Part shown: positions 1-12,119 of the stretch, piece after piece
Position numbering within the stretch: position 1 is the first letter of the stretch
Layout of the letters: every line of letters begins with the position of its first letter
Source of the DNA: Crambe crambe
Lineage: Eukaryota > Porifera > Demospongiae > Poecilosclerida > Crambeidae
Reading direction: 5' to 3'
Assembly (NCBI GenBank): GCA_963924555.1
Contig: OZ004594.1
Location: 3,069,563-3,133,562, forward strand
Length of the DNA: 64,000 nucleotides
Position numbers and translations under genes: made by a program
The notes under the pieces: model-generated
What the model saw: only the letters and a program-made list of their open reading frames with translations
What the model was told of the DNA's origin: nothing
The model's database searches: none

Positions 1-3000
1 ATATCAGCCTTATAGTCTTGTATCAGAGTTTGAACCAGGCTAACATTACCTCCTTTGCATGCTTTGTGTAACAAAGACCGACCAAAATGACCTTTGACAT
101 TAATGTCACAACCCACCTCATTAATTAAAAATAATACGATCTCTTTTTTCCCACACAATGCTGCCACATGGAGTGGTGTGTTATTATTATCATCCCTAGC
201 ACTGATATCAGCCTTGTGGTCTTTTATCAGAGTTTGAACCAGGCTAATATTACCTCCTTTGCATGCTTTGTATAACAAAGACTGACCTAAACCACCTTTG
301 ATATTAATGTCACAACCCACCTCATTAATTAAAAACAATGCAACCTCTTTTTCCCCATACAATGCTGCCACATGGAGTGGTGTGTTTTTCTTATCATCCC
401 TAGCATTGATATCAGCCTTGTGGTCTCGTATCAGAGTTTTAACTAGGCTAACATTACCTCCATTGCATGCTATATGTAACAATGACCGATCTTTATAGCC
501 TTTGATATTAATGTCACAACCCACTTCATTTATTAAAAACAATGCTACCTCTTTTTTCCCACCCAATGCTGCCACATGGAGTGGTGTGTTATTTTCATCA
601 TCCCTAGCATTGATATCAGCCTTGTGGTCTCGTATCAGAGTTTGAACTAGGCTAACATTACCTCCATAACATGCATTATGTAACAAAGACCGACCGAAAT
701 TATCTTTAACATTGATATCACAACCCACCTCATTAATAAAAAACAATGCTACCTCTTTTTTCCCACCCAATGCTGCCACATGCAGTGGTGTGTTATTTTC
801 ACCATCCCCAGCATTGATATCAGCCTTGTGGTCTTGTATCAGAGTTTGAACCAGGCTAACATTACCTCCATTGCATGCAATATGTAATAAAGTTTGACCT
901 TTATAACCTTTGATATTAATATCACAACCCACCTCATTAATAAAAAACAATGCAACCTCTTTTTCCCCAACCAATGCTGCCACATGGAGTGGTGTATTAT
1001 TTTCATCATCCCTAGCATTGATATCAGCCTTGTGGTCTTGTATCAGAGTTTGAACCAGGCTAACATTACCTCCTTTGCATGCTGAATGTAATAAAGACCG
1101 ACCTAAATAACCTTTGACATTAATGTCACAACCCACCTCATTAATTAAAAATAATACAATCTCTTTTTTTCCACATAATGCTGCCACATGGAGTGGTGTG
1201 TTATTATTATCATCCCTAACATTGATATCAGCCCTGTGGTCTTGTATCAGAGTTTGAACCAGGCTAACATTACCTCCTTTGCATACTTTGTATAACAAAG
1301 ACCGACCTAAATGACCTTTGACATTAATATCACAACCCACCTCATTAATTAAAAATAATACAATCTCTTTTTTCCCACATAATGCTGCCACATGGAGTGG
1401 TGTGTTATTATTATCATCCCTAACATTGATATCAGCCTTGTGGTCTTTTATCAGAGTTTGAACCAGGCTAATATTACCTCCTTTGCATGCTTTGTATAAC
1501 AAAGACTGACCTAAACCACCTTTGATATTAATGTCACTACCCACCTCATTAATTATAAACAATGCAACCTCTTTTTTCCCACCCAATGCTGCCACATGAA
1601 GTGGTGTGTTGTTTTCATCATCCCTAGCATTGATATCAGCCTTGTGGTCTCGTATCAGAGTTCTAACTAGGCTAAAGTTACCTCCATTGCATGCAATATG
1701 TAATAAAGTCCAACCTTTATAACCTTTAATATTGATGTCACAACCCACCTCATTAATTAAAAACAATGCAACCTCTTTTTTCCCACAAAATGCTGCCACT
1801 TGGAGTGGTGTGTTATCTTCATCATCCCTAGAATTGATATCAGCATTGTGGTCTCGTATCAGAGTTTGAACTAGGCTAACATCACCTCCAATACATGCAT
1901 TATGTAATAAAGACTGACCGAAACTGCCTTTAACATTGATATCACAACCCACCTCATTAATTAAAAACAATGCAGCCTCTTTTTTCCCACCCAATGCTGC
2001 CACATGGAGTGGTGCGTTATTTTCATCATCCATAGCATTGATATAAGCTTTGTGATCTCGTATCAGAGTTTGAACTAGGCTAACATTACCTCCATTGCAT
2101 GCATTATGTAATAAAGTCCGACCTTTATAACCTTTAACATTGATACAACAACCCACCTCATTAATTAAAAACAATGCAACCTCTTTTTTCCCACCCAATG
2201 CTGCCACATGGAGTGGTGTGTTATTTTCATCATCCCGAGCACTGATATCAGCCTTGTAGTCTTGTATCAGAGTTTGAACTAGGATAACATTACCTCCATT
2301 GCATGCATTATGTAATAAAGTCCGACCTTTATAACCTTTAACATTGATACAACAACCCACCTCATTAATTAAAAACAATGCAACCTCTTTTTTCCCACCC
2401 AATGCTGCCACTTGGAGTGGTGTGTTATTTTCATCATCCCTAGCATTGATATCAGCCTTGTGGTCTCGTATCAGAGTTTGAACTAGGCTAACATTACCTC
2501 CATGACATGCATTATGTAATAAAGACTGACCGAAATTGCCTTTAACATTGATATCACAACCCACCTCATTAATTAAAAACAATGCTACTTCTTTTTTCCC
2601 ACCCAATGCTGCCACATGGAGTGGTGCGTCATTTTCATCATCCCTAGCATTGATATCAGCCTTGTAGTCTCGTATCAGAGTTTGAACTAGGCTAACATTA
2701 CCTCCATTGCATGCAATATGTAATAAAGTCCGACCTTTATCAACTTTGATATCGATGTCACAACCCACCTCATTAATTAAAAACAATCCTACCTCTTTTT
2801 TCCCACCCAATGCTGCCACATGGAGTGGTGTGTTATTTTCATCATCCCTAGCATTGATATCAGCCTTGTGGTCTTGTATCAGAGTTTGAACTAGGCTAAC
2901 ATTACCTCCATTGCATGCAATATGTAATAAAATCCGACCTTTATAACCTTTGATATTGATGTCACAACCCACCTCATTAATCAAAAATAATGCTACCTCT

Positions 3001-4467
3001 TTTTTCCCACCCAATGCTGCCACATGGAGTGGTGTGTTATTTTCATCATCCCTAGCATTGATATCAGCCTTGTGATCTCGTATCAGAGTTTGAACTAGGC
3101 TAACATTACCTTTATTGCATGCAATATGTAATAAAGTCCAACCTTTATAACCTTTGATATTGATGTCACAACCCACCTCATTAATCAAAAACAATGCTAC
3201 CTCTTTTTTCCCACCCAATGCTGCCACATGGAGTGGTGTGTTATTTTTATCATCCCTAGCATTGATATCAGCCTTATAGTTTTGTATCAGAGTTTGAACC
3301 AGACTAACATTACCTCCTTTGCATGCTTTGTGTAACAAAGACCGACCAAAATGACCTTTGACATTAATGTCACAACCCACCTCATTAATTAAAAATAATA
3401 CGATCTCTTTTTTCCCACACAATGCTGCCACATGGAGTGGTGTGTTATTATTATCATCCCTAGCACTGATATCAGCCTTGTGGTCTTTTATCAGAGTTTG
3501 AACCAGGCTAATATTACCTCCTTTGCATGCTTTGTATAACAAAGACTGACCTAAACCACCTTTGATATTAATGTCACAACCCACCTCATTAATTAAAAAC
3601 AATGCAACCTCTTTTTCCCCATACAATGCTGCCACATGGAGTGGTGTGTTTTTCTTATCATCCCTAGCATTGATATCAGCCTTGTGGTCTCGTATCAGAG
3701 TTTTAACTAGGCTAACATTACCTCCATTGCATGCTATATGTAACAATGACCGACCTTTATAGCCTTTGATATTAATGTCACTACCCACTTCATTTATTAA
3801 AAACAATGCTACCTCTTTTTTCCCACCCAATGCTGCCACATGGAGTGGTGTGTTATTTTCATCATCCCTAGCATTGATATCAGCCTTGTGGTCTCGTATC
3901 AGAGTTTGAACTAGGCTAACATTACCTCCATAACATGCATTATGTAACAAAGACCGACCGAAATTATCTTTAACATTGATATCACAACCCACCTCATTAA
4001 TAAAAAACAATGCTACCTCTTTTTTCCCACCCAATGCTGCCACATGCAGTGGTGTGTTATTTTCATCATCCCCAGCATTGATATCAGCCTTGTGGTCTTG
4101 TATCAGAGTTTGAACCAGGCTAACATTACCTCCATTGCATGCAATATGTAATAAAGTTTGACCTTTATAACCTTTGATATTAATATCACAACCCACCTCA
4201 TTAATAAAAAACAATGCAACCTCTTTTTCCCCAACCAATGCTGCCACATAGAGTGGTGTATTATTTTCATCATCCCTAGCATTGATATCAGCCTTGTGGT
4301 CTTGTATCAGAGTTTGAACCAGGCTAACATTACCTCCTTTGCATGCTGAATGTAATAAAGACCGACCTAAATAACCTTTGACATTAATGTCACAACCCAC
4401 CTCATTAATTAAAAATAATACAATCTCTTTTTTCCCACATAATGCTGCCACATGGAGTGGTGTGTTA
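1..4467 (-). repeat. Internal duplication within the copy 1 ankyrin array (1-1203 matches 3265-4467)
   Basis: The segment from 1 to about 1203 reappears at 3265-4467, an offset of 3264 bp, exactly 16 units of 204 bp. Only about half a dozen single-base differences are visible by eye (for example near 16, 43, 487, 517, 801 and 977). Beyond 1203 the match continues only after skipping one 204-bp unit. This indicates a recent in-frame block duplication by unequal exchange. Confidence 0.8.
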
Positions 4468-5105
4468 TTATTATCATCCCTAACATTGATATCAGCCTTG
4501 TGGTCTTTTATCAGAGTTTGAACCAGGCTAATATTACCTCCTTTGCATGCTTTGTATAACAAAGACTGACCTAAACCACCTTTGATATTAATGTCACTAC
4601 CCACCTCATTAATTAAAAACAATGCAACCTCTTTTTTCCCACCCAATGCTGCCACATGGAGTGGTGTGTCATTTTCATCATCCCTAGCATTGATATCAGC
4701 CTTGTGCTCTTGTATCAAAGTTTGAACTAGGCTAACATTACCTCCATAGCATGCCCAATGAAGTAATGTTTTATTGTCTTTACTTCTGATATTTGGAGGA
4801 CAAAGATACTCATTCAATAGAGTAAGCACCACATGCTCCCACCCATTCAAAGCAGCATCTATTAGTGGTATGCAACCATTAATATCCTTAAAGAGTACAT
4901 CAGCATTGAAGTCAGATATCAGTACCTTCACCATATCTAAGTGACCTTTAGCACAGGCATAATGCAGTGGAGTCCTCCCATTGGTGTCAGTACAGTTTAC
5001 ATTGTACTCACCACTTTGCAGTAATTCCCTGACCTTGTCCACATCACCTGACTCTGCAGCTAGGTGGAGGGGAGTGACACCAGTGACTGAGGAAATGGAG
5101 TCCAT
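1..5105 (-). CDS. Copy 1: ankyrin-array protein of the ANK-Roc-COR-Death family, 5' part only (runs off the window)
   Basis: Seen: the minus-strand frame from the ATG at 5103-5105 stays open to the left edge (about 1701 codons); its 3' end is outside the window. It begins with MDSISSVTGVTPLHL, has about three divergent N-terminal ankyrin repeats, and then about 23 copies of a 68-aa double ankyrin unit (GRSLLH...NVSLVQTLI...DINARDD then TPLHVAALGGKKEVALFLI). The start is chosen because copies 2-5 begin with the same M-x-S-x-SSVTG sequence and because the shared 5' block ends just upstream. Family knowledge: ankyrin arrays form extended protein-binding surfaces. Inference: the GTPase and Death domains lie to the left, as in copies 2-5. 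This is one of the two longest unit arrays in the cluster. A pseudogene is possible since the C-terminal half is unseen. Confidence 0.85.
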   Translation of the reverse strand, partial: MDSISSVTGVTPLHLAAESGDVDKVRELLQSGEYNVNCTDTNGRTPLHYACAKGHLDMVKVLISDFNADVLFKDINGCIPLIDAALNGWEHVVLTLLNEYLCPPNIRSKDNKTLLHWACYGGNVSLVQTLIQEHKADINARDDENDTPLHVAALGGKKEVALFLINEVGSDINIKGGLGQSLLYKACKGGNISLVQTLIKDHKADINVRDDNNNTPLHVAALCGKKEIVLFLINEVGCDINVKGYLGRSLLHSACKGGNVSLVQTLIQDHKADINARDDENNTPLYVAALVGEKEVALFFINEVGCDINIKGYKGQTLLHIACNGGNVSLVQTLIQDHKADINAGDDENNTPLHVAALGGKKEVALFFINEVGCDINVKDNFGRSLLHNACYGGNVSLVQTLIRDHKADINARDDENNTPLHVAALGGKKEVALFLINEVGSDINIKGYKGRSLLHIACNGGNVSLVKTLIRDHKADINARDDKKNTPLHVAALYGEKEVALFLINEVGCDINIKGGLGQSLLYKACKGGNISLVQTLIKDHKADISARDDNNNTPLHVAALCGKKEIVLFLINEVGCDINVKGHFGRSLLHKACKGGNVSLVQTLIQNYKADINARDDKNNTPLHVAALGGKKEVALFLINEVGCDINIKGYKGWTLLHIACNKGNVSLVQTLIRDHKADINARDDENNTPLHVAALGGKKEVALFLINEVGCDINIKGYKGRILLHIACNGGNVSLVQTLIQDHKADINARDDENNTPLHVAALGGKKEVGLFLINEVGCDIDIKVDKGRTLLHIACNGGNVSLVQTLIRDYKADINARDDENDAPLHVAALGGKKEVALFLINEVGCDINVKGNFGQSLLHNACHGGNVSLVQTLIRDHKADINARDDENNTPLQVAALGGKKEVALFLINEVGCCINVKGYKGRTLLHNACNGGNVILVQTLIQDYKADISARDDENNTPLHVAALGGKKEVALFLINEVGCCINVKGYKGRTLLHNACNGGNVSLVQTLIRDHKAYINAMDDENNAPLHVAALGGKKEAALFLINEVGCDINVKGSFGQSLLHNACIGGDVSLVQTLIRDHNADINSRDDEDNTPLQVAAFCGKKEVALFLINEVGCDINIKGYKGWTLLHIACNGGNFSLVRTLIRDHKADINARDDENNTPLHVAALGGKKEVALFIINEVGSDINIKGGLGQSLLYKACKGGNISLVQTLIKDHKADINVRDDNNNTPLHVAALCGKKEIVLFLINEVGCDINVKGHLGRSLLYKVCKGGNVSLVQTLIQDHRADINVRDDNNNTPLHVAALCGKKEIVLFLINEVGCDINVKGYLGRSLLHSACKGGNVSLVQTLIQDHKADINARDDENNTPLHVAALVGEKEVALFFINEVGCDINIKGYKGQTLLHIACNGGNVSLVQTLIQDHKADINAGDGENNTPLHVAALGGKKEVALFFINEVGCDINVKDNFGRSLLHNACYGGNVSLVQTLIRDHKADINARDDENNTPLHVAALGGKKEVALFLINEVGCDINIKGYKDRSLLHIACNGGNVSLVKTLIRDHKADINARDDKKNTPLHVAALYGEKEVALFLINEVGCDINIKGGLGQSLLYKACKGGNISLVQTLIKDHKADISARDDNNNTPLHVAALCGKKEIVLFLINEVGCDINVKGHFGRSLLHKACKGGNVSLVQTLIQDYKAD

Positions 5106-5290
5106 AGCTTTTCTTGTTTAGCCAGTGTAATTATAACTACAATGGGAGAGTTCAGTTGCCATAGAGATGACTTATAATTACAGGTCACATGGCATTAATA
5201 TTTAAAGTGTTGATGAATCTCTTTTGTCTCCACTACAGTACCACCCACTATGTCTACTCAGTAGGCAATGACCACACAACTGTACCATCT
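5106..5290 (-). promoter_or_regulatory. Shared 5' proximal block of copy 1 (putative promoter and 5' UTR)
   Basis: About 150 bp upstream of the copy 1 ATG is nearly the same sequence as upstream of copies 2 and 4. On the plus strand it holds GTTGCCATAGAGATGAC (5155-5171, resembling an RFX X-box), AGGTCACATGGCAT and a TATTTAAA stretch near 5199-5206. Conservation among three copies and position support a promoter/5' UTR role. The transcription start and any untranslated exon cannot be placed from sequence alone. Confidence 0.45.
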
Positions 5291-5306
5291 ATATTTTTTT
5301 CTTTAA

Positions 5307-5335
5307 GGGGGGGGGGGGGGGGGGGGGGGGGGGGG
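5307..5335. repeat. Poly-G tract, 29 nt
   Basis: An uninterrupted run of 29 G on the plus strand, preceded by a T-rich stretch. It lies just beyond the 5' block of copy 1. Its exact length may be unreliable in an assembly. Confidence 0.9.
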
Positions 5336-6330
5336 AGCTATAACATTTCCAATTGATAACATTATCAACTGTACTCATTGGCCTCTTGACCACACTTCTC
5401 ATGCTATATTCCACATACAGCACTCTCTCCAGTGCTATAGCTATTACTCGGGTCCTTCCCTCAATTTTATTGTTGTTACCTTCAAAATAATTATTAGCTA
5501 CGTAAATATCATGATGAAAGATGAGTGCATAAATTACTGAATAAGAGCCAAATAGAATTACACCCTTGATGTTGCACACTAGAATAGAAATAACGTACAC
5601 ACTTAAGGTTATAGGGAATAAGAAACTCTATTAAAATAAGGTTTTACACTAGATCAGAAATACATTATATTAGAAGCCATAACGTATGTACCTTATTTCT
5701 AATATATAATAAGGTTGATGCACTAAATTAGAGAGGACATTGGAAAGGCACACACTGGAGGTTACATTGAATCAGAAAGATACACACTATAATAGCTAGT
5801 CTAAATGGAGGTGATAAACACCAGATTAGAAATAATACACAGATTGAGGACACACATTACATTAGAGAGATACACACTACATTAACTACACACAATCACT
5901 AAATAGAGGAATTAGACACATACCAGATAGAAGATAAAAATGGAGATATGACTGGACATCTAAACACATAATTATTGCTAATGATGAAACCATAATATAC
6001 TGGTCAAGGACAACACAGGAATTATTGCGTATGGAAGGTAATGGTTACCATAGCTACGTACAAGGGAATAAAGGACACCATAAAGGATATAGAACACCCA
6101 GATAATAAATCCTGCCAGCCTCCCTACTGCTCACAAAACAACAAAAATTTACAATGTCCCTTCTAACCCCTACCCCCTCTAGATTGGTGAATCTCTGGGA
6201 ATCAGCACTTTGACTCTGGTCAGTTTGGAGTCTTGTGAAGATAGCTAGCTTACTTGCACACACACACACACACAAACGAATCACTACCACACACCTTATT
6301 ACTTACTACTTACTTACTAGATACTTCCAA
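5336..6330. other. AT-rich intergenic stretch without recognisable gene
   Basis: No coding signal is convincing on either strand. The stretch contains degenerate copies of a motif like ACATTAGAGAGATACACAC (around 5860-5880), related to the 49-bp minisatellite at 20.8-21.5 kb, and a short (CA)n at about 6255-6274. The segment near 6200 with GACTCTGGTCAGTTTGGAG is shared with 21.65 and 41.05 kb, marking it as part of the repeated 5'-flank module. Confidence 0.6.
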
Positions 6331-7212
<882 letters not shown>

Positions 7213-7215
<3 letters not shown>

Positions 7216-7355
7216 TCTCCTTGGTGATATGAGGGAATGCCTACTCCACTCTGTTCTCTATCTTGGTCACCATGTCCTTATCATTGGCAAAGTGTTCTGC
7301 TAACTCATCCCAGATTGGTGTCAGCTGCTTCACAAGGAGCCATATGCCGATGATC
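7213..7355 (-). pseudogene. Relic resembling a protein disulfide isomerase a'-domain exon
   Basis: On the minus strand this short stretch reads WLLVKQLTPIWDELAEHF, then ANDKDMVTKIENRVE and a stop, then AFPHITKET. Family knowledge: the last thioredoxin domain of protein disulfide isomerases has a CGHC active site followed by KQLAPIWD-like and FPT-like segments. Here the CGHC cysteines are replaced and an in-frame stop is present, so the piece cannot be a working enzyme. It interrupts the flank-repeat pattern. A short relic of 120-140 bp could also be a chance match, but the QLTPIWDELAEHF run is hard to explain otherwise. Confidence 0.55.
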
Positions 7356-7614
7356 GTACTGAACTAGCTCAACATTATAGCTAGCTATAACCTTATAAGC
7401 TTTTACTTACAGCCCATCAAGAATTTATATAACTGGTAGCCTCATGTGGATGAAAATGCTTTTAACTGCAAAAAATGGATAGCTAGTTCTAGACCTTAAT
7501 AAAAAGGACAGTGACCAAAAAAGCACTGGTTCCATAATCACAGTCCAAGTGCAGTGAGTCCAGTCCCATAGTGGTGTTGAAGTTATTGCAACAGTTAGAA
7601 GTCACAGCATGGCA
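7356..7614. other. Intergenic stretch, nothing recognised
   Basis: AT-rich sequence with no open frame of note and no obvious similarity to the other flank modules. Confidence 0.5.
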
Positions 7615-8520
7615 GTGAAGAGATACTTCCAATGGGGAGCTGTGTTGTTTATGGTGTCTTTAGTGGCAGTAGCTACATGCTGTAGGGACATTTTAAGGTT
7701 CAGGGATCCTAGCAAGTGCGTACTCACAAGCCTGTAAACGAAAAACAAAAAACAACACACACACTTACTCACAAAAAACAATATAAAAAAAACATAGGCT
7801 AATAGCTGGCTACATGAATACACGATGAATATTATTATTTGCATTCCTATACCGGATGAATATTTTATATTCCCATATGAATAATTTTATGACCACACCC
7901 CCATAGACCCAGTGCTACCTCACAGGGCCAGTCACTTGAGGTCAAGTAATGGAAGAATGGCAGGGGGACTGGACTCCCCTGGTTCCTCTGCCACTACATA
8001 TGAAGCAGAGTCCAAGCACCACCTCATCCACAGCTTTATAATGACTACATACACAGGAATTGTAATGATGGACGTGCTTTAGCTTGCTTCAACTCTGTCA
8101 CTATAAATCATGATTCACTATAATAATAGCGGAACACTTACTCTCAATACTGTCATGACAATAGATGACATCACACTCTTAAAGTTGGAATTTCTTAAAA
8201 GTTGGGGTCTCTTTCCTAAGGGATTATCATCTGAATCTAGGAAGAGAGAGAGAGGAAGAAATTTGAAGATGATAAGAAAGTCATAATAGTGTATTGCCAA
8301 GTGCTCATTGCCCACCATGAATGAAAACTCATAAACAATGCTCTCCATAATTGTCTTCTTTGAAGTCAGAAGATATGCACACCTTTGTCTTGATCACATG
8401 ACGACTTCGAGGAAAAGGTCAACACATCACTAGTAGTGATGACCTCTTATTCATAGCTGCCATGATGCACTCACCCATGCTGTCTCCAAGTGCCAAGTAT
8501 TGCAAGTTAGGATGTGAAAA
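7615..8520. repeat. Dispersed 0.9-kb flank repeat, copy b
   Basis: Second copy of the unit seen at 6331-7215, 39945-40800 and 51655-52500, including the CAGAGTCCAAGCACCACCTC segment and the region ending with CCAAGTATTGCAAGTTAGGA. Near its right end it carries a 30-nt imperfect palindrome (8416-8445, AGGTCA ... TGACCT). No convincing product is encoded. Confidence 0.65.
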
Positions 8521-11012
8521 TAACACAAAAATGAGTAACTAGTTAATTAGAACACAAAGTAACCAAAAATATTGAAAAAAAAAACAACTAAAAAAGATAA
8601 ACAGATGAAAAATAAAATTTATGGTTGATACAAGAGAGGGTGCACTAAATAGAACAATCACACCTTTGATGATACACACACACACTTAGAATAATACATT
8701 AGATTAGAAAGCCCTAAAGACAGTGTGTACCTTATTTCTAATTTATAGTGTAAAGATGTAATTGTTCTATTATTTCTAGTGTATAAATGTACTGCATGTT
8801 CTTTATGACCTCTACAATAAGACATACAACACATTTAAACACTAGAAAAAATTAATAAGGTTGATGAACTAAATTAGAGAGGACACACTAAAAGATTATT
8901 GGAAAGACATGTACAGAGAATTATCGGGCATGTTATTATAACAAGATGGCAAGATAGCTAAATCTCTTAACACTGCCAATTATGGATAACACTCACTTAT
9001 ACAATAGAAGATATCAATTAACAGATTAACTGTCATCTGAACCTACATTAAGGAAGAGAGGAACTAATTGAACATGATAAACAAGACATAGTGCTCATTG
9101 CTCACCATGAATGAAACAATGCTAGCCATATTTGTCCTTTGACAATAGAGGGTCAGTAGCTACCACATAGATAATGGTACACCATGTCTTGATCACATGA
9201 CAATCTGGAGGAAAAGGTCAACACATCACTAGTGTGATGACCTCTTATTCATAGCTGCCATGATGCACTCACCAATGCTGTCTCCAAGTGCCAAGTATTG
9301 CAAGTTAGGATGTGAAAAATGAGTAGCTAGCTAATTGATATATAAAATTAAACAACAACAGCAACAACAAAAAAACAACAACAAGACAACCAAATAGCCG
9401 TAAAAGTTGAGATTGAAGAACAAATTCTGGTTGATGCCTAAATAATAGTATAGTACATGATAAAATAAATATGGTACACAACATAAATAGAAGATTTAAA
9501 CACTAGAAGACTGGTGCACAAAATTAGAGGGTGTACTAAATAGAAGAGCTACACTTTTGAAGAGAAGATGCACCTTTAATACACAATCTTAAGGCACACA
9601 GGTAACAAAAATCTAAATAATGTAGAGGTAACAAAAATTATGGCTGGCTCACAAAGATAAGAGACAATACACTAAAACACTAAATAGAAATGCTACATCT
9701 TTTAAAGTTACACACTGGATTAGTCTGGATTATGTATTATGTGGAGGTTTTGATTATATAGAAGACTGTACATGTTGATCCACAAGTAGAGGTTATGATA
9801 AACATCAGATTAGAACTAACACACTCTAGCTATAGATTGAGGACACGTTACATTAGAGAGATACTAGAATAGGAAGATAAAGATGCACTCTAGATAGAGA
9901 ATATAGAAGAAGATATACACTAAATAGAGGAATTAGAGATGTATACCAGAGAGAAGATACAAACAAAGTAGGTATGAAAGGATAAGCTTGATATGAAGAA
10001 ATCATATAAAAGACAACAAACACAATAATAGCAAGAGTAAGTAATAGCTAAGGTAAGTAGGTAATGGGTATACCTAAAGGATGTTGGAGTCACATAACGA
10101 GACACTCGAACAGATAACACATTGGTCAGAGAGTCACATAGTCATTACATGTACACAACTGGAAGAGACATACCAAATAGAACACAGTGACTGACTCATA
10201 ATACTAAGCATGGGGGGGGGGGGGGGGGGGGGGACATTGTTCAATTATTATTGATACCATCTGGTCATGGTATATGATTTGAGTTCACTAGATGGACATG
10301 GCTACACTATCTTGAAGACCAGCTTCTATCATGCACTACATGTTGAGGTTTAGGGTTGCTGCATTAATATATAGCTAAGCCTTCATACTAAAAGAATAGA
10401 AGCCTATTTTTGCTTCCAGTATAAATTAGCTAGCTAGGTAATCATGATGAAGAAAGAAATGTGCATTCAAATGAATATTGTATATTCCCATTATGAATAA
10501 CACCCACTGACCCTGTGAGGGGTAATGTTGCATTCCAATAACAAATGAATACCGTATATTTCCATTATGAATAGCTACTTTGTGACCACACACACTGGAG
10601 GTTGCATTCCAACGGTATATTCCCATTATGTGATACTAGTCACCTTGAAGTCAAGTTAAGTTAAGTAGCTAACATAGCTAATGTGACTTGTAACTCAAGG
10701 ATCTTGACTATATCCTTAAAGTCTTGCAGCCAGAGGATCATGGTCACATCATGGGTGTGGCTTTATTATTACTTTTTAAGGCTTAGCTAGCTATGTCAAT
10801 AACCACAAATAAGGAGATCAGAATGATCAAAATTAGAGTGGCATCACTTAAGTTATGGGATGGTGGTGCATAAACTAAAAACTCTTCTTTCTCTTCATGT
10901 GCACATGCACCATGACATGCACATAAGGGGTGGAGCCATGTAGGAGGCGAGCACCTGCACGCATGCACATATGAGGTAGTGAACGCGAAAAATTTCTTAT
11001 AAATAAAGAGAT
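8521..11012. repeat. Left copy of the large segmental duplication, gene-free part
   Basis: From about 8890 this AT-rich stretch matches 52845-54987 almost base for base, including a 22-nt poly-G. It holds many short TACACACTA/TAGAAGAT-like low-complexity motifs and a second AGGTCA...TGACCT palindrome (about 9214-9243). No gene is supported; the short open frames are not similar to anything recognised. Confidence 0.65.
10212..10233. repeat. Poly-G tract, 22 nt
   Basis: 22 consecutive G. The duplicated copy at 54178-54199 has exactly the same length, which fits a recent duplication. Confidence 0.9.
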
Positions 11013-11171
11013 TATGTAGGGATGGCCCTAAAAAATCTAGCTGGGCTGTAATGTACTGCAGCCTCATACATTATGTAGGTAGTGGATGTAAAATTAATGT
11101 AGAGATTGTTTCCATATGAGACTGCAGTACTTTAACAGCCCAGCTAGATTTTTTAGGGCCATCCCTACATA
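11013..11171. mobile_element. Hairpin MITE-like element (159 bp)
   Basis: The two ends are long inverted repeats: TATGTAGGGATGGCCCTAAA at the left and the reverse complement at the right, with arms of about 55 nt (11013-11070 and 11114-11171) around a 43-nt centre. Such foldback structure is typical of non-autonomous DNA elements. A copy of the same 159-bp length is at 54988-55146, carried along by the segmental duplication. No coding capacity. Confidence 0.7.
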
Positions 11172-11696
11172 CCTTTTTTTGTGCTCATTAAAACATGCAC
11201 ACACACAAAAACACCTACACGCACACACAATAAGGGTACCTGTCAGGTTCATTCATTCTAATATGCACACAGCAAGTTTGAAGGCAGCACCTCATCTGAG
11301 AAGTTTCTGGTGAAAATATAGGCTGGATGCACCAGTGTGTGGTTGAAGAAGTTAACCTGATCAGTCTGTGGTGAGTTTATTGTAAATAAGTTAATGATCC
11401 AATATCATTTCTCTCCCTTCTTTGTACAATGATTTCTCATTTGGTGTTATATTAAAAGAAGTTTCCATAGCAACCAAGTATATAGTATATAGTTATACAA
11501 CAAACACTGAACAATGATAATTCTCTATGCAAAATGAAGACATAACATTCTAAAAGCTAAAGATAAAAAATAGGTTATTGTAATCAATGTATCAAGTGTT
11601 TATGATGAGGTATTATGTATGCATGTGATTGTACCAAAGGTTTGGAAATACACAATTGTGTACAGTACTCAAACTCTTGATGTGGCAGAAGAGCTG
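11172..11696. other. Intergenic flank module without gene
   Basis: Begins with a short CA-rich stretch and continues with ACCTGTCAGGTTCATTC, TTTGGTGTTATA and AAGGTTTGGAAATACACAAT segments that recur at 22.9-23.3, 41.2-41.8 and 55.2-55.67 kb. It leads directly into the 30-bp minisatellite in all four places. No coding signal. Confidence 0.6.
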
Positions 11697-12045
11697 AAAG
11701 TAGCCAGATAAAGATTTCAAGTATTAACTGTAGCCGGATAAAGAGTTCAAATACTTACGTATGTAGCCGAATAAATTTTGTTTTCAGTAGCTGAGTAAAG
11801 AGTTCAAATATTAACTGTAGCCGGATAAAGAGTTCGGATATTAACTGCCAGATAAAGAGTTCAGATATTAACTGTGGCCGAATAAAAATTTCAAGTAGCT
11901 ATTAACTGTAGCCAGATAAAGAGTTCAGATATTAACTGTGGCCGAATAAAAATTTCAAGTATTAACTGTAGACGGACAAATATTAACTGTAGCTGGATAA
12001 AGAGTTCAAGTATTAACTTTGGCTTAAAATTATTCTGTAACTGGA
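11697..12045. repeat. 30-bp minisatellite, degenerate array
   Basis: Degenerate tandem copies of a 30-bp unit containing GTAGCCGGATAAAGAGTTCA followed by AATATTAACT. Several units are shortened or read GTGGCCGAATAAAAATTTCA. The period is a multiple of three, so it makes spurious open frames on both strands. Confidence 0.8.
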
Positions 12046-12119
12046 CAAATAGTTGAAGCAAATGGAAGTACGTAGAGATGAAAATTGTAGGGAAGAGTCC
12101 TGTAAAAACTAACACTTGG

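Noticed and set aside
298..4349. Plus-strand open frames of 60-66 codons recurring every 204 bp or multiples (also at 29.3-32.4, 47.6-48.6 and 61-63.4 kb)
   Set aside because: They are antisense shadows of the minus-strand ankyrin units; the same peptide recurs because the unit recurs.
5289..5600. 103-codon minus-strand frame ending in a polyproline run
   Set aside because: The proline run is the poly-G tract, and the rest has no recognisable domain or conservation in other flanks.
8118..8348. 76-codon frame with DSDDNP, possibly another protein disulfide isomerase exon
   Set aside because: Acceptor- and donor-like sites are present, but the translation does not match the family beyond a few acidic residues; kept only as a remark in the repeat entries.
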